A stretch of 64,000 bases of DNA, taken from Loripinus fragilis. Taxonomy: Eukaryota > Mollusca > Bivalvia > Lucinida > Lucinidae. The stretch covers positions 90,152,913 to 90,216,912 of the forward strand of contig OZ026520.1 of NCBI GenBank assembly GCA_964019695.1, written 5' to 3'. The notes beneath the pieces were generated by a model. That model made no database searches and was not told the origin of the DNA. It worked only from the letters and a program-made list of their open reading frames with translations. Positions 46,601-58,907 of this stretch are shown piece after piece; within the stretch, counting starts at the first letter, position 1; each line of letters begins with the position of its first letter. Made by a program: the position numbers and the translations under genes.

Positions 46601-46726
46601 ATGCCAATGGAAAAAAAACTGACATGGGGCTGAATTTGTTATGGCCAGTTATGTAAAGAACATGTATATTCTAGTACATATATGATAAAAGTCACTACAA
46701 ACTGTGTAGAGGTAATCTATACCTAC

Positions 46727-47057
46727 CAATATGATACGCATATGCTCTAAACCCAGCTCCCAATTGAACAGGTATATCTGGAACATTTGTATGAAACAGC
46801 AGATAAACTTTTTCAGAGTGCATCGTGAATATAGGATTCTCATTGTTGTAAGAACTGTCAATTATGCTGATTCCTTTGGGAAACTTCCTTATTTTCATAA
46901 TATGCCAAAAATACGTGAGATAGGACTGAACTTTGAACCACTTAGGAACATCATAGTGTATCAGTTGAGTGTAATAGTTGGATGCCAAAATGTACACTCT
47001 GTCAGCCCGGTCAAGAAATGATTGATAATCTGGATCAAAGACATCGTCTGATTCATC
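46727..47057 (-). CDS. Mosaic lectin-type gene, exon 6: second half of the cysteine-free CUB-like region
   Basis: This exon is 331 bp, entering in phase 0 and leaving in phase 1. The acceptor is tttttacag|GATGA and the donor ATTG|gtaggt. A second possible donor four bases downstream would leave phase 2 and does not fit the next exon. The peptide begins DESDDVFDPDYQSF and ends VQLGAGFRAYAYHI, the closing 'F.s.....GF.a.Y' strand of a CUB domain. Exons 5 and 6 together give about 181 residues with no cysteine and a long insertion between the CUB-like strands. A dispersed element starts 13 nt upstream of the acceptor, and a same-strand LINE begins about 100 bp downstream of the donor. Confidence 0.82.
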
Positions 47058-47070
47058 CTGTAAAAATAAT

Positions 47071-47460
47071 ATAAGAATCTATCATGAGTGTGAGGGTAGG
47101 ATAGAAAAATCCCTCCCCAGGATTGCCGTTTGGCATAACAAGGCTTGCCAAGTGATGTCAAACGGCGATCCTGAGGGACGGATTTTTCTATCCTACCCTC
47201 ACATTCATGATAGATGGTTTTCTTGCTCACCACTGTTTATTTTAAAATAAGCTTCCAGAAGTCCCTGAATACGCTTATATGCAATTTCACATGATGACGT
47301 CACTTCAACATAACAATGACGTCACTTGACGAACATGTACGTGAGTTCCAATACAACCAATGTTTGAAGCCCTCACGTGACAGCCTGGGTAAGATAGCCT
47401 GGGTAAGATAAGATTTTCTATCCCATGGTAAAATCTCAGATATCCTATACCAGTGTTTAA
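47071..47460 (-). mobile_element. Family B element, full copy 13 nt from a splice acceptor
   Basis: It starts ataagaatctatcatgagtg, with hairpin arms agggtaggatagaaaaatcc and ggatttttctatcctaccct. Two tgacgtca sites (47295, 47320) follow, then a duplicated tagcctgggtaagata. It ends near taccagtgtttaagaatg. Its left end is 13 nt from the acceptor of exon 46727-47057. Confidence 0.75.
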
Positions 47461-49324
47461 GAATGACTTTTATTAGTTACTAATGTGTTTCCAGGAACTA
47501 AGTGACCCCCGTTTTTTGCTAATTATTCTTAAATGGTGATTTAAATTGAAAAATTGATTAGAGAAATGAATTTAGATATATACCGCGTAATTGAATTTAT
47601 TTTTTCCACATAAATATGAGTTTTTGTATAGGCTGGGATTAGATGGAAATTTGGTGTGTTTTTGTTGCTCTTCTTTGAATTAGTCCCCAAGTGAACCTAG
47701 CGATATAAATAAAACATGGCTTATACAGGTCAGTGGAGGTTATTCGCCAGTCCCACAAATAAGAGTGCGTAACAGAGAATTATTTTTCCTATTTCTCAAC
47801 CAAAAATTATGTTGTGTGTACTCAAAACAACCGTCTCGATGATATGGTTCTTTTGAGCATCCAAAACACGTGTTTAAACTGATAAAAAACAATCGCAACT
47901 TCACGCGAAAAATTGCTTAACTGGCCCAATCTTCGTGTGTTAAGCTATGCTTCACTGCTTATACTGACTCATAAACTTCACTGTTCATCTAAAGGCGATG
48001 CATTGAAATGGCCTGTGTTAAAAAAAAACGATTCAAGTAACAGTATTGTCTGAACCTTAAATAATGGCTAAATTTTCTTTCGAGATCATTGTTTCCTAAA
48101 AAAATATTACTTTCAGTAATACAAGTAGGTTATCAAACAGTATGGATCCAGATAATGCCCAACATTTTAACCTGAACTTGCCTTCGGCTGTTGACAAAGT
48201 TTATCAGCAAAATAGCTTTAGCAGGCAAATGTTTGATGCTCTTTAAGTTTAATGTATATCCCTAACTCGCTATTTCTCGTCAACTCTTTTAACTTGAATT
48301 GTCGTCATAAACTCTTTACTTACTAGTGTCGTCTGCTGATTACCTTTGCAAACAATTTGGACCCAGATCAGGCCCGACAAAACGTCGGGCATGATCTGGA
48401 TCCAAACTGCTTGCCACTCTACTGATATTCCCGAAAGATCATTTAAGAAAAAGCAACATTAAGAAACAAACTAATTCTGAAAAAAATATCAGCAGACGAC
48501 AAAATCATGACAAATTACCTCGTAGACAAAACGAGTCAATGAATTGAAATGGAAGGTGCTACATGTACATGCATGTTTCATTCTTAAGCCTTCAATTTGC
48601 CTGCTTTCAATACGACACGGTCTAGGACCCCTATAGACTTTTACAATTGCGTGTGTGCGTGCGTGTGTGTGTCAAAATGATGACGAGTGAGGTTTGCGGA
48701 ATAGATTTTCGTTGTATCATCGGTTATAGATAGTCCTGTAGGCTAGTACATATCATCATAGCAATGCAAATATACCATGTGTTTCTATTGGGGTACACAT
48801 AGGTATATTCACAGGGAAAAACAACTAAGTTATTCTTTTGTACAGGGGACTGGGGCTTCATTTACAAATAAGGGCGTCTCTCAAAAATGAGTTTTAGTTA
48901 AGCGGTGTGCATTTAAATCCACATGCTAAGTGCCGCTCTTCTAAGTTCAATTTAAAGCTGTTTAAAAAAAGAATAACGGGGTTCACTTATAACCTGGAAA
49001 CACTCTAATGCATATACATTTTTGTTCAAGGAGGTTAACAGCAACTCTAGATTAACTTAACTAGAAATCATGTTTGTATAATACGTTACCCTAACCAAAT
49101 GTATGCTATTAAGTGTGACGCTCTATCCCTATGAAATAAAAACAAGCTACTGAATAACACATATTTCACTATAACATGCCAACGAATTCATAATGTATTC
49201 TACTTCGTATGTAAATCACATTTTGCCATGTACATTGTATCTTTATGTTGTGTATGTGGCCTTAGATTAATTTAGGCTTTGTTCTGTTCTGTTCTGTTCC
49301 ATATGCACATGAATGCCACGGTTA
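47461..49324. other. Intronic stretch with small hairpins
   Basis: Contents: a family H hairpin at 47810-47880 (tactcaaaacaaccgtctcg / ggttcttttgagcatcc); a foldback unit at 48327-48503 (gtcgtctgctgat / atcagcagacgac around the inner arms ggacccagatcaggcccgac / gtcgggcatgatctggatcc); a short GT tract near 48650; and ttctgttctgttctgttcc at 49280. No exon was recognised. Confidence 0.5.
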
Positions 49325-49980
49325 TTGTTCTTGCACACCAGATAGGCTTATCTGAGGTTTTTACCCATTAGATACAATTCTATCTTACATACCCTATACC
49401 AACCCGTTGGAGGGATAACAAAACGATCAGCCGTACCGTCGTTTTTGCTGTTTTTACCTATTAGCCCATGACCCGCCCACTTCAGTTTTTTTTTCAGCCA
49501 ATCAGTTGCAAGAAACGGGCCGTATTCAGTGTGGTATATTTTCCATACCTCATACTTTTTTTAGATTATTCCCATAACTTAATGAGAGGAAGATGCAGTC
49601 AGAAATGCTAATTTAACCAAATTTTGCTTTATTTTAGAACCTTAAAGAAAACTGTGATAAGAATATTGATACAAATGATGTAAATTCAAATTTTAGCTGT
49701 TTTACAGAAAATTGGCGACTGCAGAAAACACTGACCAGGCTGCACGTGTACATTGAAACTTGGTCAGAAATCACTCTGCTTGTCTAAAAAGACAGCATGA
49801 TCAAAGACACATGAATATACACGCTGATCTGAGTGTCTCCACTGTTTGCAAATCAGGGTTGAATGCACAATCATACAGGACTGATCAGCCTGTACATCTG
49901 TGACGTGTGATCAACAAACAATCAGTAAGAACGACCTCACATGGGTAAAAACAACGAAAATTCCTGTCTGGTGTAGAAGT
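49325..49980. mobile_element. Pair of inverted family B right ends
   Basis: At 49330, ttgcacaccagataggctta; at 49940, atgggtaaaaacaacgaaaa and cctgtctggtgtagaag. These are the family B right end in opposite orientations about 600 bp apart, each without its hairpin half. It may be a single foldback derivative. Confidence 0.4.
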
Positions 49981-51219
49981 TTACTGACCTATTCAATATA
50001 TTATACACAGAAAAATTAATAACATCAAACTAACCTATTTTGATGAAAGAAAAAAAAGAAGCTTATAACTTATAGACCGCCAGAAGACTACTGGTAGATC
50101 CACAGTTGAACCAGCCAAAGACAATAGACTACCTTTTAATGGACAGCAGCTGCACTTTTCAGGGTCCAAAAATTATGGTGGAACACGCAAGTTAAGTATT
50201 GATTTTTAGGGTGCGAATAATAACGTTTCAAACTTATTGAAATCAAAATATACTCACGTAACAAAAAGAAGGTCGCCCCAATACACCAGTTTTTTTAAAA
50301 TACAGACATGAATATGTTATGATTATAAATTTATATATCGTAAGTTATATCTTGTATGACCGCCACCTTCATGCATGCATTCTTTGAGACTTTTTGCGCA
50401 TACTTAAAAAAGTCTGGGATTTTACCCTCCCCCCCCCCTCGTGGAATTAATTGCCATTGTTCAAACAGCTAGTGTTCAAATGTGGCAGATAGAGAGGGAT
50501 GCGACCATGTATCTGCAAGCCTAGAATATCCCAGGGATGGCCAATAGGAGATGGAATGGGACCAGGAAGGCCAGTCAAGGGGGTTGACATGACCAGCTGG
50601 CAAACAGTACCTTACCATAGTGCAGGTATACTGGCATTGTCTTGATGGAAGATGAACTTTTTCCAACTGTCTGATAAATTTCCAGGACATCTTGGTGGAG
50701 GATTTCATCTACATAGCGTTGGCATGTAAGTGGCCCCTTATTTACTATGCAAATTAAACGGATCTTTTACAAAGCTCAGGTTGTGTTTCTTTTTTAAGTA
50801 TGAGTATAGTTTCATATTTTCTTAAGATCACAATGATATTTTCGACCATTAGTACTGCATCGATCCTGGCAATTAATGAGGGACTCAATGTCAACGGGTA
50901 CCTCTGAAATCGGCAATCAATTTAATTTAGGCCAAAAATTCAATAATAAGTAAAATACAGGCCCAAAAGTCTGTAATCATTAGAATTATGGTCCAAACAT
51001 TGGTAATCAGTACACATTTATGGCCAAGTAAAATTTAGGCCAAAAAAGCAGTTTACAATAAAAATTTGACCAGTTCAGTGAAATATATTTTTCATCTTTT
51101 ATTTAGGGGTAGAAATATTTATGTTTTTATTATTAAAGACTGTAAAATGGAGGTTTTGGTCGAATTCCCTAATAGTTAAAATGCGTCATTTCTCTATTAC
51201 GGTATTTTTTTCCATGCAA
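49981..51219. other. Unassigned intronic stretch
   Basis: A poly-C tract lies near 50430. The minus-strand ORF at 50469-50708 has the composition of a chance frame. Nothing else was recognised. Confidence 0.35.
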
Positions 51220-51303
51220 AATTAGCTGCCATGGGTAGGTGAGATAGAATTATCTCATATTGGTGAAAACAACAGAAATCCCAATCTGGTGTGCAAGAAA
51301 TAG
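51220..51303. mobile_element. Family B right-end fragment
   Basis: It reads tgagatagaattatctcata and cccaatctggtgtgcaagaa, matching the right end at 29575-29640. Confidence 0.5.
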
Positions 51304-51464
51304 TAGACCCAGCTTTAATCAAGTATCAGACACTGACCCACCATAAGCACCAGGATCGTCTTTCAGTTTGAGAACTGGACATCAATAGTAGAAGTGAAGA
51401 GTAAATTATAGCTATAAACCCGGTATTGGTTGAGTTTTCAGCTACATTGTGTTTTTGTACAATG

Positions 51465-51560
51465 CAACGCAATGACCAGGAATAATCACAAATACTAGCT
51501 CAGGCAAACCTACTGCATAATGAGGAAGAGATGTAGAGCGAAGACAGCCACAGCACAATT
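51465..51560. repeat. Dispersed intronic repeat, copy
   Basis: The words gcataatgaggaagagatgt and gcacaattaaagtaatg match the family seen at 150-320 and 31395-31770. Confidence 0.4.
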
Positions 51561-51679
51561 AAAGTAATGATTATTGCTACACCAGAATAAAACCCAGAAC
51601 CACACAATAAAAATTAACCATTACTAAGCTTCGTACACAATTAGAGCAACGCCAAACATTGAACAAACAATAATTACAA

Positions 51680-51865
51680 TACACTTACTTTTGTAACGTG
51701 ACGTCTGATTGGATAATGACAAAAATTAAGACGGTATATCCTGCGATATATATAGATATATCTTTGAATGACGTGCGAGGTTATGTGGATTGTAAGGCTC
51801 CAATTTAAGACATAACTGCAAAAGTGCATAAGAATGGGAATAGCCATACCCAAAATTTTCATTTG
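51680..51865. mobile_element. Family E element, copy 1
   Basis: It starts acacttacttttgtaacgtg and cgtctgattggataatgac and ends aaaagtgcataagaatggga then atagccata. A second copy lies at 58270-58495. The outer parts are weakly inverted (acttttgtaac / tgcaaaagt). Confidence 0.6.
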
Positions 51866-52319
51866 TAGAGATCATGGTTATATCATTCTCTTGTGTGTTG
51901 CCATAAAACTAATTACAATTTGTATATCCAACCATATACATCCCAAAATGAAATTTTAAATACAGTTATCCCTTAAATATTTACATTTCCACTGCCAGTC
52001 TTTAAATGAACCTTTACATTTGAGATGTGGTTCATACCTTCATGAACACATCGATTTCAGCCACACCCACATACGCGCCATTTGAGCGGGCTAACGTCAA
52101 GTACATCCAATAACGTTGCTTGTTTACTGACGTTTGCGTGACGTTGAACACGTATCGCCATGACGTTAAGCGCGTAAATTTGGCGTTTTGGCTATTCCGC
52201 ACCCTACGTTATGTTTGATTTAATTCAAAATATCAGGGTAACCAGCCAAAATTGAAAATTGATACTTGACTGATAATATAAAATGTAAATATAAGTAATA
52301 AATTCAATTTTTGGAATGT

Positions 52320-52500
52320 GCATGGAATCATGAATACTTCCGGTCTCGTGCAAAGTAAGTGAAGCCTTCAGTTTTTGGAATGTTCATGGAATCATGAATA
52401 CTTCAGGTCTCTTGCAAAGTTAACGTGAAGCGCTTCAGGCTTCACTTACTTTGCACAAAACCCGAAGTATTCATGATTCCATGAACATTCCAAAAATTGA
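52320..52500. repeat. Family K element with tandem and inverted arms
   Basis: tggaatcatgaatacttc appears twice in tandem (52323, 52385) and once inverted (gaagtattcatgattcca, 52464), with ctcttgcaaagt-type words between. Related to 26975 and 27815. Confidence 0.7.
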
Positions 52501-52667
52501 ATTCATTTCTTAAATGAATTATTATTAGAAGCAACAGAAGCAACAGCAGCCTAAACTTGGCACAGGAGATGGAAGGCTTTAATATGTTTTGATGGTGAAA
52601 TCTTTTACTAGATGAAGCTGTTGTTGACACGCAAAATACTGTACATACAAGGAAATAATAAAAGTAA

Positions 52668-53045
52668 ATAAGGATGCAAAGATCAGGAATCGATACAATC
52701 AAGTACCACACATGACCCAGGATACCAATGGGAAAGTGACTAACTCACAGTTAGACACCACAAACGAGAGCCAAGAGGTCAGCCCTTTCCTAGCAGGTGA
52801 CCACAAAGCACATGTAAACAGACGTGCACAAAGATATAGCAAACACAAGACAGAACAAAAACATAAAAGATCCACAAAAGAAGTACAGCCTTGGAACGGT
52901 CAATAAAATATTTTACTGGAGGGCTTAAACCTGTTTCATGACGCGCCAACCTCACCCTTAATTCAGATGTGGATCAAGACACATAGATATTTGGTTTGCA
53001 TGAAAGACCCCTAACTTATCAATGCATCATCTCCTAAAACATATA
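52668..53045 (-). mobile_element. Penelope-like element 3' tail fragment
   Basis: gcaaagatcaggaatcgata to atgcatcatctcctaaaaca matches 2470-2838 closely in the same orientation. The coding part is missing (5' truncated), as expected for a retroelement copy. Confidence 0.7.
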
Positions 53046-54171
53046 ATAATAAACGCACAATTTCGACGCCGAGAGAAAACAGCTAAAGTGGAACTAGCCA
53101 CATGTTAAATTTTGATATTCTAACTTGTCTATATAAAGGATAGGATGGAATGAGCTGAACATGTTCTCAAGCTTCAAAGACAGGTTTACGTATGCCAAGG
53201 CCCAACTTAATGCATGAGCCATTACTATTTGTTGCTACTAATCACTTTATCTATTAACCTACAATCAAGTAGAATTTCCCACTCATGCTGATTGGACCAG
53301 TCCATTTCGGTGTTAAGGGTTGCTGAGTGGTATTTTCTATTTTTTTATTCAAGTTTAATAGACTATTCTGTTAGCAATTCTTTATTATGCACCGCATTCT
53401 GTGGTATCATATTTCAGTCTACACGGTTTGCTTATGTCCCATAAAAAGGACGCAAGGCTTCTATCCGCTAATGCAGTCATATATTTCTGCTTGTATACAC
53501 CTAGTATGAATGTGGACCCAGCTTAAAACCTCTCGTGCCGCTATATACGTCAGCATGATGTTTATGTGCATAAGTAACTATAGTATTATTGAGCTATGGG
53601 GTCAATGTACAAGGCGGCACCTCACGAATGCGTTATTAGGACTGGTCTATGTAAGACCAATGTAAAAGCTGAAAATGAGACGTGGTTTTAATCAAAAGTA
53701 ACTGTATATCATATTGTGCCATAACACATCAGAAAAGACGCAAGACATATTATTTAACCCTTAAAACGCCAGCAAAATAACTGTACCCAAAATGTATGTT
53801 TATTGATTAAAGTAAGTATAGAGGCAAACAGTGTGAACCCAGATCTACACTGTTTGTCAAAGAGGCTTCAAAACATTTCAGCATACGACAAAAAAGCAAT
53901 ATTTGTTGTGTTGGTGCTCCAAGGGTTAACAAATGTGATTTTCAGCTTGTAAACTGTCATGATTTCATGAAATGGACGCATTTCTGTGCGGCTCCAACAA
54001 CTTTTTAACCATGTAAACCCAAAAATTACCTGATCTCCCTTCTTGAGCAGATGAAACGGATTATAGTCAAACCATGCCCAGATATGAATATTAATGTTGC
54101 CGCCTATACAGTGACCAAAAAGCTAAATGATACCAAAGACTTATGAGCTGGCTCATGTTGTTAAACATTAC
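53046..54171. other. Unassigned intronic stretch
   Basis: A small hairpin (aaacagtgtgaacccagatc / gatctacactgtttg) lies at 53828-53860. Nothing else was recognised. Confidence 0.4.
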
Positions 54172-54383
54172 CTTGTAAATGTTAAGCGATATGTTGAGAA
54201 AAAATATATTGACATATTTTTCGTGCCCAAAGTAGATTTCCCACAGCCACGCAGACCCACGTGCATAATGAAATGGATAATCTATATTTGAAAGAACTCC
54301 TGGCTTATCTATCTGAATTCTAGAATAATGTAGTTCTCGTTCTGACATCGCAAATAGAGAAAAAGTATTCACTCGATGGTTTT
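54172..54383 (-). CDS. Mosaic lectin-type gene, exon 5: first half of a cysteine-free CUB-like region
   Basis: This exon is 212 bp, entering in phase 1 and leaving in phase 0. The acceptor is tttttttcag|AAAAC and the donor ACAAG|gtaatg. The peptide contains GVLSNIDYPFHYARGSAWLW, which resembles the 'G.i.SP.yP..Y.....C.W' opening of a CUB domain with W in place of the usual Cys-x-W. It then has a hydrophobic strand (NIFFLNISLNIYK). It has no cysteine at all. The frame continues without a break into exon 6. The CUB assignment rests on pattern only. Confidence 0.78.
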
Positions 54384-54555
54384 CTGAAAAAAAGGTAAAT
54401 ATTGCTAATTAGTATTATATTGTTATGTGTTTCAAATTATTTTACGTTTAGTTTTCAATTGAGCTATATATTACATATGACATGTCTCAAGGATTGTAAT
54501 TATGAATGTTATACATAGCTATATTAAGTATATGCGTTTCTGTGGTTTAACAACA

Positions 54556-54740
54556 ACATTAAAATCTGTGTAAAACGGCCACTTAAAAATAGACAAAACA
54601 AAGATCTAAACGACAAATGATAGCTTAATGAAGGTTAAAAGTATTGCCGAATGCTCTCTTGGAGCATACTACAATACATGTGACCGGCATTGAGCAATAA
54701 TTGGTTTTGAAAACGAATATTTGATCTTTTTACGGTATAA
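54556..54740. mobile_element. MITE family D, right end missing
   Basis: It starts ttaaaatctgtgtaaaacgg with ccacttaaaa and runs to gaaggttaaaagtattgccg and ttgaaaacgaatatttgatc, matching 30351-30529 minus its right end. Confidence 0.6.
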
Positions 54741-55099
54741 AAATATAACCTTCAAAAATAATCATTATCAGTTTTTTATTAATCAAACATACAATTTAAT
54801 TTGGGTGCCTTTTAAGAAAATGTCTAAAGCACACAAAACAAAACTTTTTTCATGGAGAATTATTCAAATAGACCATAAATAGATCCTATTCTCTGGAATG
54901 AGTGTGCCCCAAACTTATTTCTAACAAGTAGCCCAATGGGCAACGATGGCTGAACTGGGAATCAGCATAATGTTTGGAGACAGACACCATAATTCACGAT
55001 GGTCAGTGGTAGGTAACTCTGAACTTGAAACAGTGATATTCACTTCAGATATTATGCCCGTCATGGTGATCTGCAATTATTAAAACGAACTGAAAAAAT

Positions 55100-56230
55100 G
55101 CAGAGGAAATCTGGTGAAAGTACATTTTTTAGATGCTCAAGGGCAGCTAACTTCATAGTCAGTGATGGGATCTGACCTTAATCTAAACGTATCCATGCTT
55201 TTATGTATGTCTTGGTAATCTACAAGCATTAAGAAAAGCAAATGAAAAATAGAAGCGTTAGAGTGGCCACAACATTCTACAACTATATTTTAGACGCTCA
55301 AGGGCAGCAAATGTTGTAGGTGGTTGTCGAGTGTGGTCAAAAATTAAACTTATTCAAGCTTTAATGGGTGTCCTTTTTAGCTGCAAGAATGAGGAAGATG
55401 CATTCAACAATGAAGGTGATAACGTTGTCACAACAAATTCTCATGTAAGTTTATGCAGATTTTTATTATGATGCTCAAGGGCTGTTAACTCCACCATCTG
55501 AGGTTGGTTCAATTTGAAATTCAAACGCATTCAAGCTTTTATAATTGTCCTTGTTACCTGTAACAATAAAGATAATCCAATCAAAAATGAAGGTGCTAGA
55601 GTGGTCACAATAGTATCAAACAATTTTAAGATACCCAAGAGCACCTTACTCCATAATAGGTGATGTGATCTTGATTAAATTCAAACTCATCCAAGATTTT
55701 GTAATTGTCTTTCTTATTTGCAAGAATAAAGAATATCCATTAAAATATGAAAGTACATGCTGGTCACAACATTTCCCCCTTATAAATATATAGGGATTTT
55801 TTCCAGACGCTCTTGGGCAGCTAACTCCACAGTCCAAAGTCTGATCTAGCTTAATTCTGAACCCTTCCATGACTTTATGGTTGTCCAGGTTACCCGCAAG
55901 AATGGAGAAGATCCAATAAAAGTAAAGGCGCTAGAGTGGTCACACCATTATTCATTGATTTTTCAAATGCAGCCAACTCCGAAGTAAATAGTGGAAACTT
56001 GCAAAAATCGAACTTATCCAAGCTTTAATAGTTGGTCTCGTTACCTGCAAGAATGAAGCAGATCAATCTAAAAATGAAATAAACTTATGGGGATTTTGCC
56101 ACATGCTCAAGGGCAGTCCCTGGTGGGATCTTGCCTAAGTTCAATCCCATCTAAGATTGCATCATTGCTCTTGGTACCTGCAAGAATCAAAAAGAACTAA
56201 TACAAAATAAAGGAACTTGAGTGGTCACGA
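55100..56230 (+). repeat. Tandem array, ~165 bp unit, about seven diverged copies
   Basis: The words gctcaagggcagctaac, aagcttttatgattgtcc, cctgcaagaatgaag and gctagagtggtcacaa recur in the same order about every 165 bp (for example ctcaagggcag at 55138, 55300, 55482 and 56104). Copies differ by 15-30% by eye, so the array is old. It lies in the 4.2 kb intron between the PAN and CUB-like exons and has no open frame. Confidence 0.8.
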
Positions 56231-56822
56231 GATTTCCTCCATTATAACCTTATGAAAGCTATCTGTTGCCATGGAAACCAGCGTTCTAATCTGATCTGGC
56301 CCAAAACTTAATACACCCAATCCACTATCCTAATGATGTTCCAGATGAAATTTGATCTTTATTGGCCTGCTGGTCTTAGAGATACTCATGTTTGAAAGTG
56401 TGAACACATTAACGCATCAATGGACGCCAGCTCAAGTCCCACCCTATAAGCTCATCGAGAGCATTCGTCTAAAGTAAGCTAAATATCGAATTAACACGGT
56501 TTTACTGTGCATGTTTGCTGGGCAATGGGTCATCTTGATTTTGTTGTATTCACATTTCTGGAAATATCCAATGCTTTACAAAAAACCCAAAACCTTCATT
56601 GGTGGATCAGTGCCTTATGTGGATAAAGTGTCTAAAATGTGTATAAGTACTGGTGAATGTATAATAAGGTCTAGTATCATACATATGAATAATCACACAT
56701 GTAGTTAAACGTACATGTGAAGTTATCATTGATATCACTTCTTTCACAGAGATATTCAGTTTAGTTCATATTTGCTCAAGAATAGTGAGCTGCTGTATGT
56801 GATTTCCAACAATGTGGAATTT

Positions 56823-57030
56823 TGACAAGTGTAGACTCAGACAAGCATGTACAGCCTCCTTTTAAGCTTAGAAACTCCAAACGATGTTCATGCAGTAGCT
56901 TTATTTTCATAGAATAGTCAAGCGACTAGCAAAGACTCTGATTAGACTGTGTATGCGCAAAGGCTGATCTGAGCCTTTGCTGGTCGCACATACCACATTG
57001 TTGGAAATCTCTTGTCACAGCTCTAATAGA
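56823..57030. mobile_element. Family A2 element, copy 2
   Basis: It starts acaagtgtagactcagacaa and ends taccacattgttggaaatct. The hairpin is gcaaagactctgattagact / gctgatctgagcctttgctg. Matches 38318-38500 with a 25 bp length difference in the left arm. Confidence 0.68.
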
Positions 57031-57604
57031 AGCACACTGAAAACTCCTTTTTTGAAATATATATTTCAAGTATATTCTAGATAGAGTCTTATACATCAAT
57101 TTGTAAACATAAAACCGTTATTAGGTGTAGTTCAATTATGCATTGCTTCTAAATTACATTCTATTCACTGAGACTAAAATTTAAAGTGTGAAGATCACAC
57201 TTATTTACAGTGAAACACAAGAAAGTAAATTTTTCAATAAATGTTTAACCTGAAGAGTAAACATAACAAAAATCTAAGGTGAGCAGACAAGCAGATATCT
57301 GCCTATGGGACATACCATATGACCAGAAGACGTTTATGAAGAATATCTTACTCAATATCGCTCATTTATGCATTGGTAATTGCCAGTAGAAGACTGCTTG
57401 ATTATATGATAAAACCTATGGAGTGCACTGCTATAGCTCTAATCAAATTAAGTAAATAGACACATCTGGCATTTTGTTGATTTTAAAATGCTACACAACA
57501 TGAAATTTAGGTACCTATTCAATATTTGCCAAGTTCTCCTTCATACGCCTATGCTGACGTATTCAGTGGTGCATGCGGTCAAATATTTGATGTGAGTCTT
57601 TATC
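57031..57604. other. Intronic stretch, nothing recognised
   Basis: No transposon ends or exon signals were seen. Confidence 0.35.
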
Positions 57605-57800
57605 TACATCTAAAAGGTAAGTGTGTATGATCAGGAAATACCACAATCACATACTGCAGACCAACTCACGGCACCATGAGGAAGAACCACACAACATTAA
57701 CAGTAACAATACATCAGGAAGACGATTAAAGCAAAGCAACCATCTCCCTATTTCCAATCAAGTTGATTGCAAAACTAGAAAGAACATAGTGTATTACATG
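57605..57800 (-). repeat. Dispersed intronic repeat, antisense copy
   Basis: The words cacaatcacatactgcagac, aggaagacgattaaagcaaa and gcaaccatctccctattt match 150-320 in order. The plus-strand ORF across it is a chance frame. Confidence 0.45.
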
Positions 57801-58269
57801 CCATACATTCATGACATGTGTCTGAAACTGGCACAGGCTCGCCTGAGCACACTCTGCCTGGGTAAAGGATGCGCTCCACAATCATATGTGCTGTCTCTTT
57901 GATATACTGGTAACTTCCTTACGAGTACTTTGACGAACAGTACCCCCCTCCCCTCCCAAATTAGCGACACAATGTTGCACTTCATTGGAGTCAATCTTAT
58001 TTGGCTAAAACAAAAGCGATCTTCGGAGAAAAAAGTAGATTTTAAAAAACAAAACAAATAAGTAACATATAACCCCTCCATTTTTTTAATGGACAATCCA
58101 ATGCTAACCTTTTAAACCAGAAGGAAGGATCCATTAGTACACAACATGGTTAGTGGAAGCATGTTCAAGTACTAGTTTAACTGTCTGCCTAGCGGATTTA
58201 GACGAGTAAACCTATTGAAGTTGAAGTTGAACTAAAATGTATTATCTACTGGTCGTCCAATGGTCTGTA

Positions 58270-58495
58270 GTTAGGATTCTAATGCACTTGCTTTTGTAAC
58301 GCTACGTCTGATTGGATAACATCAAAAAATTAAGACAGTATAGCCTGTAATATACTGTAGGAAATAGTTTGACGTCATTAATTACGTCACATTTCATTAG
58401 ATGATGTGCAGCATTATGCAGCTTACAACGCTCCAATTTTAGACTAAACTGAAAAAGTGCATTAGACTGGGGATAACCATATGCAAGTTTTTATT
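58270..58495. mobile_element. Family E element, copy 2
   Basis: It starts tctaatgcacttgcttttgt and cgtctgattggataacatc, with an internal tgacgtcattaattacgtca palindrome, and ends gtgcattagactggggataa. The ends form an inverted pair (ctaatgcactt / aagtgcattag). It lies about 130 bp downstream of the PAN exon donor. Confidence 0.65.
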
Positions 58496-58628
58496 TGGGG
58501 AGGTATATTGCCTGATATGCATTCGGAAATCACACTTTACAGCTCCGCTGGCGAGCCACTGTAAAACGTGTATATTCATGGCATATCGGTGTATATACGG
58601 TAGCTATGCCTCTAACATTTTTATTTAC

Positions 58629-58907
58629 CTGTAGCACAATGTCTAATATACCCTAGCTCTGTCCTACTATCAAGGAAATATAAACGGTAGTCCATAGACG
58701 CTGATTCCATAAACCATAAACAGGCATTCGTATATTTGTTAAATAATACAGCAAAGCAAAATTCAGACTCGTTGATACAGAGCATTTTACATGCAAAAAG
58801 AGATTCTGTATATGTAGAGAAAGTCTTCGCTGGCTGTGTAACGTAGATAGTGTTTGTATAGTGCCAGATACTGTCATTACGCCCAGCACATTGGATGCTC
58901 AAGGTAC
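58629..58907 (-). CDS. Mosaic lectin-type gene, exon 4: PAN/apple domain
   Basis: This exon is 279 bp, phase 1 to phase 1, so a whole domain sits in one symmetric exon. The acceptor is ttttag|GTACC and the donor ACAG|gtaaat. The peptide holds six cysteines: QC, ACKMLC (two), EFCFAVLF, NACLWF and RHC. This is the PAN/apple pattern of a central C-x3-C-x7-C-x~12-C helix-loop core with flanking cysteines. PAN modules bind proteins or sugars outside the cell. NDS and NES are potential N-glycosylation sites. Symmetric phase-1 exons are typical of shuffled extracellular modules. Confidence 0.85.

Larger units (their letters stand above)
41465..46610 (-). mobile_element. Non-LTR retrotransposon (LINE), interrupted by a Penelope-like element
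   Basis: A LINE in the same orientation as the host gene lies inside its 16.5 kb intron. Order on the minus strand: Asn/Gln/Ser-rich leader, endonuclease, a ~1 kb foreign insertion (43880-44893), reverse transcriptase, then a C-terminal domain with LCQICNK and an EDEHHFLLDC zinc-binding box. The 3' end has AT-rich repeats (ataaataaatcaatt). The reading frame has several stops, so the copy is dead. The clade is not certain; domain order fits apurinic-endonuclease LINEs. Confidence 0.82.

Noticed and set aside
52442..52906. ORFs at 52442-52711 (minus) and 52712-52906 (plus), and the similar 2437-2667 and 44749-45057
   Set aside because: All lie in the non-coding 3' tail of the Penelope-like element or its edges. 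The same word order on either strand gives the same shadow peptides.
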